DNA of 39,675 bases from Prasinococcaceae sp. CCMP 1430 (GCA_013416795.1 RQSC01000033.1:177627-217301), one strand, 5' to 3'; counted from the first letter of the stretch, positions 29,728 through 39,237 are shown. Translations and numbers: made by a program. The notes: a model not told the origin generated them from the sequence alone.

Positions 29728-29754
29728 GCGGTGGCGGTGGCGGTGGCGGTGGCG
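29728..29754. repeat. (GGTGGC)n hexamer repeat at the start of the canopy gene
   Basis: Four tandem GGTGGC-type units are followed by a variant GGCGAT. In the canopy frame they encode alternating Val-Ala, that is, a hydrophobic stretch upstream of the only ATG (29755). Confidence 0.85.
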
Positions 29755-30213
29755 ATGGCGCTCGGCGCGGCGCCCGCGGCGGCCATCGAGCGGCGCTGCA
29801 GCGCATGTACAGCGGTAGCCAAGGAGCTGCACCGACGACTCTCCTCGGACAAGCCACGCAACGCGCTGGACATGCGAGGGCGCATCAACTCGGCGGGAGA
29901 GCGGCAGGGGCGCATGATCAGCTACAAGGACAGCGAGTTGCGCATCACCGAGACGCTGGATGACCTCTGCGAGGACATGTCCCATCACTTCCTCACGAAT
30001 GGCGAGTGGGGGACGTCCAGCGCGGGCGTCAACCGCATGGAAAAGAAAGCCATGTCCAAGAGCTTCCAATTTTACTGCAGCACGCTGATCGAGAAGCACG
30101 AGGACGCCATCGTCGAGCGGATACGCGCAGGCAGCGCGATGGGCGAGACGCCGCGGGACGTTGAGGACACGCTCTGCGTCACCATGGACAGGTCGTGCGA
30201 CCCCGAGCTCTGA
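29755..30213 (+). CDS. Canopy-family (saposin-like) ER protein
   Basis: The frame from ATG 29755 to TGA 30211-30213 encodes 152 residues. It matches the canopy (CNPY) family: RRCSACTAVAKELHRRL at the start, SYKDSELRITETLDDLCEDM in the middle, FYCSTLIEKHEDAIVERI, and the final LCVTMDRSCDPEL, giving the six-cysteine saposin-like pattern. CNPY proteins are ER-resident and assist folding or transport of client receptors. The Ala-rich signal peptide is odd: the frame codes for a Val-Ala-repeat hydrophobic stretch upstream of the ATG, with an in-frame stop only at 29641, so the translated start may lie further upstream through an indel or an unseen exon. The C-terminus DPEL could act as a weak KDEL-like retention signal. 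The gene is convergent with IFT52 (270 bases between stops). Confidence 0.85.
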   Translation: MALGAAPAAAIERRCSACTAVAKELHRRLSSDKPRNALDMRGRINSAGERQGRMISYKDSELRITETLDDLCEDMSHHFLTNGEWGTSSAGVNRMEKKAMSKSFQFYCSTLIEKHEDAIVERIRAGSAMGETPRDVEDTLCVTMDRSCDPEL

Positions 30214-30483
30214 TGAATGGTCCCGCGACGCAGCGGCGCGTGCGCGGTATAAATCGACTGTATTCAGACGCTCGCATTGCAAGGGGCCTTGAGGTGAGGT
30301 TCCCCACCCCAGCGGACCGCGGCGGGCGAGTTGATGAGCGAGGCGCGCGAAGAAGGGAAGTTACGCATGCTGCGCGGGCGCGGCGCGCGGGCGCGAGGCG
30401 GGAGCGGGCGATGTCCCCGCAGCCGCGGGCGCCCCGGGTCGAGCCCCGGGCTTTCTGGGAATCGTGGCCGCGCAGCAGAAAGC

Positions 30484-32327
30484 TCACAGGGGCTCCGAGG
30501 ACTTGAAGCTCACGAGCTGCCTGAAGACGTGCGCGAGCACCGCCTTGGGGTTGACCACCCTCCCGCCTTCGCCGTCGTCCTCGGCGACGATCGGATTGAC
30601 GCCGAGGATCTCCCCCGCCTCCTGAATGAAGAAGTGCACGTCTTCCTCCGTGCCCTCGGCACACTTGTTGGCGACCTGTGCGAGCCGGCTGCGCGAGGAG
30701 GCCAGCTCGCTGTCCAGGTCGAAGAGCTCCAGCGCCGGCGGCGCGGGCTCCCGCACGATGGGTGGGAACACCGCGGGCTGCAACGGCGGCAGCGGCGTCT
30801 CGAAGGCCGGCGGGATGAGCGTCAGCGGCTTCTTGGTCACGTTGAGCTCCTTGTACAGCGTCATAACCTCAGGAACCAGGTCGTTGCTGTAGCCGAAGAG
30901 CTTGTCGGAGAAGAGCGACGTGAAGTCCTTAGGGATTTCGTCTTCGACCTGCAGGCAGCTGCGCACGCGCTCCGAGAGCGACTCCGTGTCGGGAAGCTTC
31001 TCGTGCTCGGCGATGTCCGGATCGTCGGCGTCTACTGCGTTAAGAGACAGCGGCGAACCGGGCGCCAACCACTTGACGATGAAGTCCGCGAGCTTGTTGT
31101 TGTCCTCCTTGTCGAGGAAGTTGTCCGAGAGCACCTGCGCCGAGCCAAGCACGCACACGCGCCCCGCGCCGAGCTGCGCCATCGCGCACACGGGTCGCGT
31201 GGCTGGATAACCGATGCGGCCGGTGGACAGCACGGGCACAGCAGGGGGCCTCACCCCGAGCGTGCATCCGTGCGGGTAGACGAAAGACAAGCCGCCACTC
31301 TCGGACGAGCCTGCGCGCGCGAGCGCAAGAGTTGGCAAGTGTGTGTGCGCGAGAGAATATACGCGTGTGTGCGTGTGCGTGCGCGCGTGTTGGGTCAGCA
31401 CACGTTGAACCTCGTTGGCACGCATTGACGCGCGCGCGCGCGCGCGCGCGCACGCATGCTGGCGGACGCGCACCCGAACGCACGCGCGCACGCACTCCCG
31501 TCTCCGCCGCCCCCAGCCCCGCCGCTGTTTCCCCATTGCTGCTGCCCCGCCGCGCCCGTCGGCGAATCGCCCTCCTCGGCGCCGCCCCCGCTGCCAGCCG
31601 CAGCCGCAGTGCCGCCCGTCGAGCGCCTCCCGTCGGCGACAAACTACGAGCGCGCGTGCGCGGGCGTGGGGCACGCCGGTGTGAGCGAACGGGCGATTTC
31701 GCGCGCGGTGCGCGCTCGAGCGCATACACGAGTGCGTGAGGGCACGCGCGCTGCGCAGTCGCACTCGCTCGCTCGCACGCATGCGCGCGCGGACGTGCGC
31801 TCGCCGCGCACCTTCGCGATCTCGCGATTGAGCACGCCGTCCGAGACGAGCACCTCCTTCGGGTGGGGGTACTTGTGGTAGACGGTGCGCACCACGCCGT
31901 CTGCGTTGACCGTCACGCCCGCCCCGAGCGCCTCGAGGAGCTCGTTGAGGTTGGATCCCGCGCGTGCGTCTCCGCCCTCCCCCGCGCAAAGCAGCAGCCC
32001 CCCGCCGTCCTGTGCCACGAACCTCTGCAGCGCGGCGATCTCGTCGGGGTCGAGCCTCTCCCTGGGCGCCCCGAACGCGACGACGGCCGCGCCGCGCAGC
32101 ACGTCGGCGCGCGCGGGCCCGTCGAGCACGCCCGGCTTGAACTGCGTGCGCAGGCGGCGGAAGAGCTGCCGCCAGCCGTGCTTCACCGTGTGCGCCTCCT
32201 TCCGCGCGGCGCCGATGAGCACTACGGCCTGGCCGTCCGTCGTACGGTCCTCGGCGGCAACCATCGCCGCCGCGCCCCACCCGGCGCCCGCCACGTGCGC
32301 GTTCGCGATCGCCGCCATCGCAGCCAT
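30484..32327 (-). CDS. IFT52: Intraflagellar transport protein 52
   Basis: Three exons: 31812-32327 (ATG 32327), 31496-31643 and 30484-31310, with donors GTGCGC and GTGCGT and phases 0 and 1. The product has 496 residues, longer than typical IFT52. The N-terminal GIFT-type domain includes LNELLEALGAGVTVNADGVV and YHKYPHPKEVLVSDGVLNRE. After the splice FVYPHGCTL-GVRPPAVPVLSTGRIGYP and GSAQVLSDNFLDKEDNNKLADF follow, the most conserved stretch of the family. The C-terminal half, with IPPAFETPLPPLQPAVFPP, is the IFT-B1 binding region that contacts IFT88/IFT70. The extra length is mainly a Gly/Ala/Gln-rich linker encoded by exon 2. IFT52 is a core IFT-B subunit required for flagellar assembly. A CA-type tract lies upstream of the start. 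Confidence 0.93.
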
Positions 32328-32720
32328 GGCTGACACACGCGCGTGCGCGCACGCGTATGCGCGCGCGCCGCCCCTCGACGCCTCGGCGCCTCGCAGCGGC
32401 CCGCACGCGCCCGCCCGGTCATCCCCCCGGCTCCGCGGACCGCGCCTCCGCCTCCGCCGCGCGCCCGAGCGCGACCGAGCGCTCCCGCCGCGCTCCCGCC
32501 GCGCCCCCACGCGCGCGCTCTGCCGCCACCCTCCTCTTCTCTCCTCCCTGACCAGCGCACGCGCACGCCCAGACGCACACACACACACACACACACACAC
32601 TTGCACGCACACACGCACACGCACACGCACACACACCACACGCACACACACACGCACACGCACATGCACACAAACTCACACACGAAGATGCACGCACACG
32701 CACACGCACACACACACACA

Positions 32721-32761
<41 letters not shown>

Positions 32762-33789
32762 ACGCACACATGCGCACGCACACGCGCACCGCGCCCGCGC
32801 CGCGCGGCGGTCAACGCGGCGCCGCTTCCGGCATGCGTTCCGATGGGGGCGCGGGCCCGCGCCGCGCGCCCGCGGCGAAAGTTTTCAAACCGCGGGGCCG
32901 CGCGCGCTCGGGGAACGCATAAACCCTAAAAATGGTACTGTACCCAAAGAGCGAAAGTCCGAACTCGCATTCTCATTCTAAATGTACGTACTGTTATGGA
33001 GGAAACCTTAACCGATGGACCTCCCCCGGTGGGGCGCCTCCTCACCCCCCCCCGTGGTCCGGGTCTGGCCTGTCGCCATTCGCCGCGGGGACGTCCCGAG
33101 ACGACCCGGCTTTGCGACGCCCTCTGGGCCCGCTCGAACCGGATCGAGCCGCGCGAACCCGGGGCACGCCCCGACTTTGCCACCCTACCCCCCCCACCCC
33201 CCCCGAGCCACACCCCCGACTTCTTTCTTTTTTTCTTTTTTTTGTTGGGGGTTTGCGGAGCCTCGCACCCCGTCCGGGTGTTCGTCGGGGGATGTCGCGT
33301 CGGCGGAAGGGTCCGGTCACGTCACGTCGATCGAAACGTGGATCGAAATCCCGCTCTTTTTTTTGTTTTTTTTTTAAGCGTCGGTGTTACGATGTGGGGG
33401 CGTGCGCGGCCGCGAGCGCTGCCGAGCGCGCGCCCCTCGGCCGCGCGGCGAGGCGGCGCGCACGCGCGTGTGTAGGGGGTTGGGGGGAGGCGCCGCCGCG
33501 GCAGCTCGTGCGCGCGCACAAAAACGCGCCAGGCGCAGCCGCTTGACGGGACAAAAAGAAGAGGCGCCGCGCCGCGACGATGGCGAGGGGACGGGGTAAA
33601 GGGGGTGGGTCGCGGAGGAGGGGGGGGAGGAGCAAGCGCAGGGGCGTCGGAGGATGTGATGAACACGGCGCCGATGCCCCTCCCCTCTCTACCACCACCG
33701 TCCCAAATCCTCTTTCCCCACCCGTTTTTCGCAGCGCGCACGAGCCGCGCATTCTGACCGGCGCCGCCCTTGTGCTGCGCCCCCGGCAG
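32328..33789. other. Intergenic region between IFT52 and the saposin gene
   Basis: Upstream of IFT52 lie GC-rich DNA, the CA microsatellite and a palindrome-like block: ATGCGTTCC at 32833-32841 and its complement GGAACGCAT at 32912-32920. AAACCCTAAA follows at 32921-32930. From 33000 to 33790 there are C-rich, G-rich and T-rich runs and no convincing exon. A 5' exon of the saposin gene must lie here if the gene is intact; ATG 33580 followed by a GTAAAG donor at 33596 would fit in phase but lacks a signal peptide. Confidence 0.45.
32574..32792. repeat. CA/ACGC microsatellite
   Basis: About 220 bases of alternating CA with regular CG interruptions. On the IFT52 sense strand this is a TG-rich tract some 250-465 bases upstream of the start codon. 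Confidence 0.95.
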
Positions 33790-34685
33790 GCCTGCCGTGC
33801 GTTGCGTGCGGCCTCGCAACCGATGCCGCCACCAAGTTCGTGAGCAAGGACGGCGTCGAGGAAAAGGTCCAGGCCTGGTTTCTCAACGACGTGTGCCCCA
33901 CGCTCCCCGAGCAGGAGGCCGGCAGCTGCGCGCTCTTTGCGCCCGCCGTGATTCCCAAGGCCTTCGACTGGGCTCAGCAGGAGCTGCCGCAGGTGTGCAG
34001 CCAGACGGGCCTGTGTGATTCGGAGGCCGAGGCCGCCGAGGTCCAGGCGCTCTTCGGCGCCCCCACCGAGGTCGGCGACGCGGCGTGCAGCCTGTGCACG
34101 TTCGTCGCCCAGCAAATCGAGATTGAGCTCGCCGACAACACCACGCAGGCCGTCATCGTCGCCGACGCCGACGAGCTGTGCGGCGAGCTACCCGAGAGCA
34201 TCGCCGCCACGTGCGTGGAATACGTCGACGCCTACGCGTCCACCATCATTGCGCTGATCGAGCAGGCCGCGCCCCCCGAGAAGGTCTGCGAGGCCATCGC
34301 GCTCTGCAGCGGCCCCAACGCGGCCCGCGTCGCCGTCGCCCCCTCCAACGACGACTGCGCGACCTGCGAGTTCGCGCTGTCGTCGGCCAAGGCCGCGCTC
34401 GCGTCCAACGAGACCCGCCAGAAGGTCATTGACAAGCTCGACATCCTCTGCAACCAGTATGCCGGCTCGTTCGCGCAGGAGTGCGAGGAGTACGTCACCG
34501 CCTACGGTCCCGACCTGCTCGTGCAGGCCGCGCAGATGATCGACCCGCAGGCGGACTGCATCAAGCTGGGCTTCTGCGGCTCGGACTCGGGCTGCTCGCA
34601 CGCGCCGCTGCGCCGCGAGCAGCTCCTGCTGGGCAAGGCCGCCGCCGGTACGCTGCGCCGCCCAGGCGCCGCCGCGCAGGCGTGA
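33790..34685 (+). CDS. Protein with three saposin-B domains, N-terminus unresolved
   Basis: The supported exon starts after CAG at 33787-33789 (an alternative CAG at 33732-33734 follows a better T-rich tract) and ends at TGA 34683-34685. It encodes three consecutive saposin-B domains of about 75 residues, each with the six-cysteine pattern. The first runs from LPCVACGLATDA to VCSQTGLC, the second from ACSLCTFVAQQIE to VCEAIALC, and the third from DCATCEFALSSAKA to DCIKLGFC. Saposins bind and extract membrane lipids in the lysosome or vacuole and activate lipid hydrolases; tandem domains are usually cleaved apart. A secretory signal is expected but not visible here. The tail is basic and short. 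It could also be an extracellular saposin-like protein. The gene is convergent with the JmjC gene. Confidence 0.85.
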
Positions 34686-34779
34686 GCCTGGGACGCCGCA
34701 GCACACCCCGGGCGCGAGGGCGCTCACCGCCGGCCTATCGCCCTCTCCCAAGTAACAGATTGATTTGCACGTAACACGC

Positions 34780-34814
34780 CCTCGCTCGCTCGCTCGCTCG
34801 CCCGCTCGCTCGCG
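34780..34814. repeat. (CTCG)n tetranucleotide repeat
   Basis: About eight CTCG units with one CCCG interruption lie in the 3' flank between the convergent saposin and JmjC genes. A similar GAGC repeat occurs inside an intron at 25993-26017. Confidence 0.9.
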
Positions 34815-34896
34815 CACGCGCGCGCGCGCGCCGAGGCGCGCGTGTGTAGAGCCCCCCCCCCCCCGCGCGCACACATGCGTGCGTTACACTAAAGGC

Positions 34897-36432
34897 TCAG
34901 AGCGCAAAGCTGAAGCGGAAGCCGTCGCTCTGCGCGCCTCCCTTCGCGCCGACGCCAGCAGCACCGCCATTCACCCCCCCGGCCTCCATCGCGGCAAAGA
35001 GCGACGCGCAGTGCGCCCCGGCGACGCCCCCGCCGCCGTCCGCGCTCGTCTTGGCCTCGGCCTGCGCGAGCAGCTCTGGCGCGTGCGCGCGCACGGCGGC
35101 GTCCAGGCGCGCGCCGAGCGTCTCCGCGTCTGCGCCGCTGCGCACGCCGCTGATATTGTACGCCTCGCGAGAGAGGAAGCGCCGCACGTGCGGCAGCGCC
35201 GCGCGCGACACGAAGTTTTGCGTGACCGCGACCGACTCCTCGAGGTTGAGCGCCATGTGCCACCACCCGCGCGGTACGAAGACCATGTCACCCGCCTCGG
35301 CGGTGCACTCGAGCAGCGCGCCCTCGTCGCGGGCGGCCTCGTAGTAGTTTATGAGCCACTCGACGCTCGACACGGGCTGCGTGACGTCCGCGCCGTCGGC
35401 GCTCGCGCCCACACCGGGGGGAGGGGCGGACGGCGGCGCCATGAGCCAGCGCTTCCGGCCGCGCACGAGGCAGTTCCAAGCCGAGGTCGCGTTGGGGTCC
35501 TTGTGCCAGCTCGAGCCAGACCTCGACGGGCCCGCGATGAGCCACCGGTACGCGGGGCGGCCCTCCTCGCCGAGCAGGGCGAAGAGGTCCTCGCCGAGGA
35601 ACGCTGGCACGCCGTAGTCGCGCGCGAGGCGCGGCGCGCGCGACGCGAAGTGCTTGTCGAACAGGTAGAGCGGCTGGTCGTCGACGGCCGCGCCCGACTC
35701 CACCGCGTCGCAGTACCTGTGGTAGTCGGCCACGCGCATCTCGTAGCCACCAACGACGGCGGGGTTGGCCCCGTAGGCCTCCTCCAGGTACGCGCGCGAC
35801 CACCGCGCACAGGCGGGCCAGTCGGCGCACGCCCCGCGCACCACGCAAGGCCGGTTGGGCCTCTGAAACCTCCGCTCGAACTCCTCGCGCAGCGCCTCCG
35901 GCGTCCACCCCGTGCCCTTGCCGACGACGAGCTCCTCAACGGTGTGCGTCTCGAGCCACGCGTCCCCGACCGCCGGCAGGTCGTCGAGCGGCGCCGTCGC
36001 GCACATTCGGCCGCGGTACAGCGCGTCCGAGTAGTACGGCGGGCAGTGCGCGCGCTCTTTCCCGCCTCCGCTGTCGTCGCCGCCTTCGCCGCGACCGTCG
36101 CCATCGCGGCGCGCCCTCTTGCGCGGCGGCCCGGCGGCTGCGAGGCCCGCGACGTACGTGCGATGCCAGGACCCCTCGAAGGCGAAGCCGCCGGCGCGCG
36201 CGCGCAGCACGGCCGCGCGCCACAGCGCCGGAGCGCGCCGCCGCAAAGCCCGCCGCGGCGGACGCGCCGCGCGCGTACACCGCGCCCAGCGGAAGCACGC
36301 GCGCCGCGTCCATCGCCACCACAGCAACAGCCGCAGCGCACACACCACACAGCGCACAGCGCTCGCCGTGTGTGCGAGCGCGTGCGTGTGTGCGTGTGCG
36401 TGTGCGTGTGCGTGTGTGTGTGTGTACGCCAT
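34897..36432 (-). CDS. JMJD6-like JmjC oxygenase, possible F-box at the N-terminus
   Basis: The frame runs from ATG 36432 to TGA 34899-34897, 511 residues. The JmjC core is clear. YRWLIAGPSRSGSSWHKDPN supplies the iron-binding HxD. TSAWNCLVRGRKRWLMAPP follows, and MVFVPRGWWHMALNLEESVA with TQNFVS supplies the distal His and the family's NLxxSxAxTQNF strand. This is the JMJD6 subgroup of Fe(II)/2-oxoglutarate oxygenases, which hydroxylate lysines or demethylate arginines. Upstream, ALWRAAVLRARAGG and FEGSWHRTYVAG resemble the F-box-linked region of plant and algal F-box/JmjC proteins, but the expected F-box is missing or altered. Residues 2-17 are a His/Thr/Ala run translated from a GT microsatellite, so the true start may be downstream or in a separate exon. 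Confidence 0.85.
   Translation of the reverse strand: MAYTHTHAHAHAHAHTHALAHTASAVRCVVCALRLLLWWRWTRRACFRWARCTRAARPPRRALRRRAPALWRAAVLRARAGGFAFEGSWHRTYVAGLAAAGPPRKRARRDGDGRGEGGDDSGGGKERAHCPPYYSDALYRGRMCATAPLDDLPAVGDAWLETHTVEELVVGKGTGWTPEALREEFERRFQRPNRPCVVRGACADWPACARWSRAYLEEAYGANPAVVGGYEMRVADYHRYCDAVESGAAVDDQPLYLFDKHFASRAPRLARDYGVPAFLGEDLFALLGEEGRPAYRWLIAGPSRSGSSWHKDPNATSAWNCLVRGRKRWLMAPPSAPPPGVGASADGADVTQPVSSVEWLINYYEAARDEGALLECTAEAGDMVFVPRGWWHMALNLEESVAVTQNFVSRAALPHVRRFLSREAYNISGVRSGADAETLGARLDAAVRAHAPELLAQAEAKTSADGGGGVAGAHCASLFAAMEAGGVNGGAAGVGAKGGAQSDGFRFSFAL
36381..36425. repeat. GT/GCGT microsatellite at the 5' end of the JmjC gene
   Basis: Alternating GT with CG interruptions. On the coding strand it would encode a Thr-His/Ala-His run directly after the proposed Met of the JmjC protein. 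Confidence 0.9.
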
Positions 36433-36735
36433 CTCCACGCAGACACGTGAACACCACCTGATCACCAATGCTTTGCAATGAGCCCTAAACCCTACTCATT
36501 CATTACCATCAAATGATATGCTATGCTTTGAGGCCTTTCAAACCGAATTTCGACGCAACGAAGTATCTCCCGTGGGTGCATTTAACATTAATAAAGGAGT
36601 TGCACTCCTTCAGGTGGTTTCGGTTTGGGTCGGCCGCGGCGCGTAGCCGTAGCGCAGCGCGGCCGCGGTGTACACGCCGAGGGTATGTTACGTGAGCGGC
36701 TCGATCGCGGGCTGGGCTGGGCGCGCGCGCCCGCC
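36433..36735. promoter_or_regulatory. Promoter of the JmjC gene and 3' flank of the Ppx gene
   Basis: This is A/T-richer intergenic DNA. CCCTAAACCCT lies at 36483-36493, about 50 bases upstream of the proposed JmjC ATG. A TGTACA at 36669-36674 is about 62 bases beyond the Ppx stop and could serve its 3' end. No gene is recognised. Confidence 0.45.
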
Positions 36736-38764
36736 TCAGCTGCTGAAGAGGCCGCGCCGCCGCGGCCGGCCCGCCGCGGCGCTCGACTCGTCCTCTCCCG
36801 CGGGGGCGGGGTTGCCCTCGACGATGGTGCACTCGCAGTTGAGCACGCGCTCAAGTAGGACGATCTCGTGGCGCGCGGCCCACAGCTCGAGGGAGACGTC
36901 CGCGCCCGAGCCGCCGGGCTCCCTGCGTGGGGTGACCACCAGCAAAACCTTCGTGCCCTCCTGTAAAACGTGCACGTTGGCCACCGCGCCCGTGTGGCAG
37001 CGCTCGAGCGCGACGGCCACCCGCAGGATGGAGGCCATCACCATGAACTTTCGCCTGGCGGCTGGCGGGAGGAGCCGCAGCCGCTCGTGCTTCGGCGAAG
37101 GGAATTTCTTCCTGTGGTATCTCGCGAGCAGCGCGATGGTCTCGACTTCGAGCGCGCGGTAGCCCTGCAGGTGATCGTTGTTTTTGATCAGGTACCAGCT
37201 GTGCTTGTGAAAGCCGTCGTGCGCCACGAACAGGCCGACCGAGTGGAGCACCGCCGCCGCCTCCATGAGCTCCCAATCGTTCGCGCGGATGGCGGCGAGC
37301 TCCTGAAACTCTTCCGACTGCAACGCGGCAGCGGTGTCAGAGCCGCCGCCTTTCTCTTTGCCGCCCTTAGCCCCTTTCTTGCGAGCCCCCGCCTTGCCGC
37401 CTTCGCTGCCGCCTCTGGCCTCGGACATGGCGGCCACAACCTGCCCGAGGCCACACGACTCGAGCAGGCCGTCCGCAAGCTGTCTCGCCAGGCGCGCCAC
37501 GCGCAGCGAGCTGCCCAGGCGGGTCTCGGGCACAAAACGACGCGCGACGTGCAGCACGCTCGTGCGGCGGATGTCATCCGATGGAGTGTATGCGGGGAGC
37601 ACCGAGCGCATCCAGTCCAGGATGACACCCTCGCGCAGCGCGTAGGGACTCACGCGCATGTGCTCGATGCCCAGACAGCGAAAGAGCTCACGCATCAGGA
37701 GCACGCCGCCGATGATGACATCGACGCGCTTCTCGCTGATTCCGGCCAGCTTGCTGCGCTGCGAGGACGTGCGCGCGCCCAGCACGACGTCGCAGAGCTC
37801 CTCAAGCTCCGCGCGTGAGAACGCAAGGTCCGTCAGCTCCCCGCTGGTCAAGGGCGCGCTGCCGGGGGCCGCGCCTCTGTCCGCGTCCTTGCCGCTGCCG
37901 CTTCCGCCCCCCTGCTTGCTGTTGCCACCGCCACCACTCCCGCCGCTCTCCTGCTGCCGCTGTCGCATCTCGTTTATCATGACCGCGATGGTCGCTGCCG
38001 AGCCGCTGGAGCCCACCACCACCTCGAACGAGCCCGCCTCATCGACCATGCTGCGCAGGTTCGCCTCCTCGAGCGCGTTCGCCACGGCCGTGCGGGTCTC
38101 GCGCACGAGGTCATCGACGATGGTGTACGAGCACCCGGCCTCCTCCGAGCGCAGCTGCTCGCCTACGCACAGCTCCGTCAGGCCGACGTGCCCAAGCCGC
38201 AGAGAAGCGGTCTCGAGGGCCTCGCCGCGATGCCCGAGGACGAGCTCGGTCGATCCTCCCCCGATGTCGATGCACAGCGCGCGCTGCTCGTGCACGGGCA
38301 ACGCCTGCAGGACGCCTTTGTATATGAGGCGGGCCTCCTCCTGGCCGCTGATGACCTCGACCTCGACACCGGTGGCCTCGGACACCTGCCGCACGAAGAC
38401 GTCGCGGTTGTGCGCCTCGCGCACGGCCGAGGTGGCCACCGCGCGCAGCTGCGCACCCTTCGCGTCAGCGGCGCGCTGGAAGCGCTGGATGGCCGCGAGC
38501 GCTCGCTGCTCGCCAGCCGGCGTGACGACGCTGAAGCCGCCGGTGCCGCCGCCGAGGCGCACGGGCTCCTTCAGCTGATCCACCACCTCGAAGCGCCCGC
38601 ACTCGAGGCAGCGCACGATCACCATGTGGAAGCTGTTCGTGCCCATGTCGATGGCCGCGACCATGCGCTCGCGCTCGGGCTCGGCCCGTCCGCCCGCGCC
38701 AAGCGCGGCGGATGCCGCGCCGTCGTCGGCGGCGCCGGCAGCGCCCTCGCCCGCGCGTTCGAGC
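36736..38764 (-). CDS. Ppx/GppA exopolyphosphatase-family protein, N-terminus uncertain
   Basis: An uninterrupted frame of about 676 residues from the unknown base at 38765 to TGA 36738-36736; MVAAIDMG may be the start, or a longer N-terminus lies past the gap. Actin-like ATPase-fold motifs are present: phosphate-1 AIDMGTNSFHMVIV, EARLIYKGVL, phosphate-2 CIDIGGGSTELVLG and the adenosine-like VVVGSSGSAATIA. A Gly/Ser/Lys-rich insert of about 50 residues interrupts the second half. The C-terminal HD-like domain includes LMEAAAVLHSVGLFV and HKHSWYLIKNNDHLQGYRALE followed by ALLARYHRKKFPS, as in bacterial PPX. Members hydrolyse inorganic polyphosphate or the alarmone pppGpp. In an alga either substrate is plausible, with ppGpp metabolism expected in plastids. 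Bacterial-type domain order suggests an ancient transfer or endosymbiotic origin. Confidence 0.88.
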
Positions 38765-38765
38765 N
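38765..38765. other. Single unknown base, probable contig join
   Basis: The base separates the open 5' coding end of the Ppx gene from a run of A (38770-38784) and A/T-rich non-coding sequence. The abrupt change of composition supports a join. Confidence 0.7.
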
Positions 38766-39125
38766 AACCAAAAAAAAAAAAAAACGCCCCCGCACCAAAA
38801 AAACGTTGCGCGGATACAATTTCGATCCGATGACACTTCCGTCGTTTCGCACACCAACAGCCGAAATCACACCCACGCCGGGGGTGCACGCGACGCATTT
38901 AGCGACCTTCCGTAGATTCGCTTACCAACCGCCGAGCGCGTCGCGCGCGCACCGAGCCACCACAAAAAAAATCAAATTCGCGGGAGCGAGCGTGTCACAA
39001 ACAAAGCCTCAAAGAATTTATTTTTTTTGTTTGGATGGGCAATTTCGCTCGGTAATTCGCTCGGCGTCGAGGCGCAGCGTCCGAATGCCCGCAAGCGGTC
39101 TTTTTGTGCGTGCCGAATTCAACAT

Positions 39126-39237
39126 TGAAAAATTCAGTGTAATTGGTTTTCGTTTCATAAATTTCAGTTTTACGGTGTTTCGGGCCGCGTAAAACTGAAA
39201 TTTCTGGCGCGAAAACCGCGTAAACTGAATTTTTTCA
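39126..39237. repeat. Long imperfect inverted repeat (hairpin)
   Basis: Arms 39126-39174 and 39188-39237 are complementary over about 50 bases with a 13-base loop (39175-39187). The inner 16 bases, AAATTTCAGTTTTACG (39159-39174) and CGTAAAACTGAAATTT (39188-39203), are exact. The outer parts, GGTTTTCG and GAAAAATTCAG, match with a few mismatches. It is A/T-rich, unlike the surrounding DNA. Confidence 0.85.

Larger units (their letters stand above)
28594..29754. other. Long intergenic region without a supported gene
   Basis: Over 1.1 kb separate the divergent EF-hand and canopy genes. Open frames of 80-330 residues exist on both strands but are Pro/Arg/Ala-rich and lack any domain. The right part holds a GGGGCGTTCCCC element (29426-29437), two GACCCTAAAA copies (29484-29493 and 29507-29516, 23 bases apart) and A/T-richer sequence, and probably forms the canopy-gene promoter. 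Confidence 0.5.
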
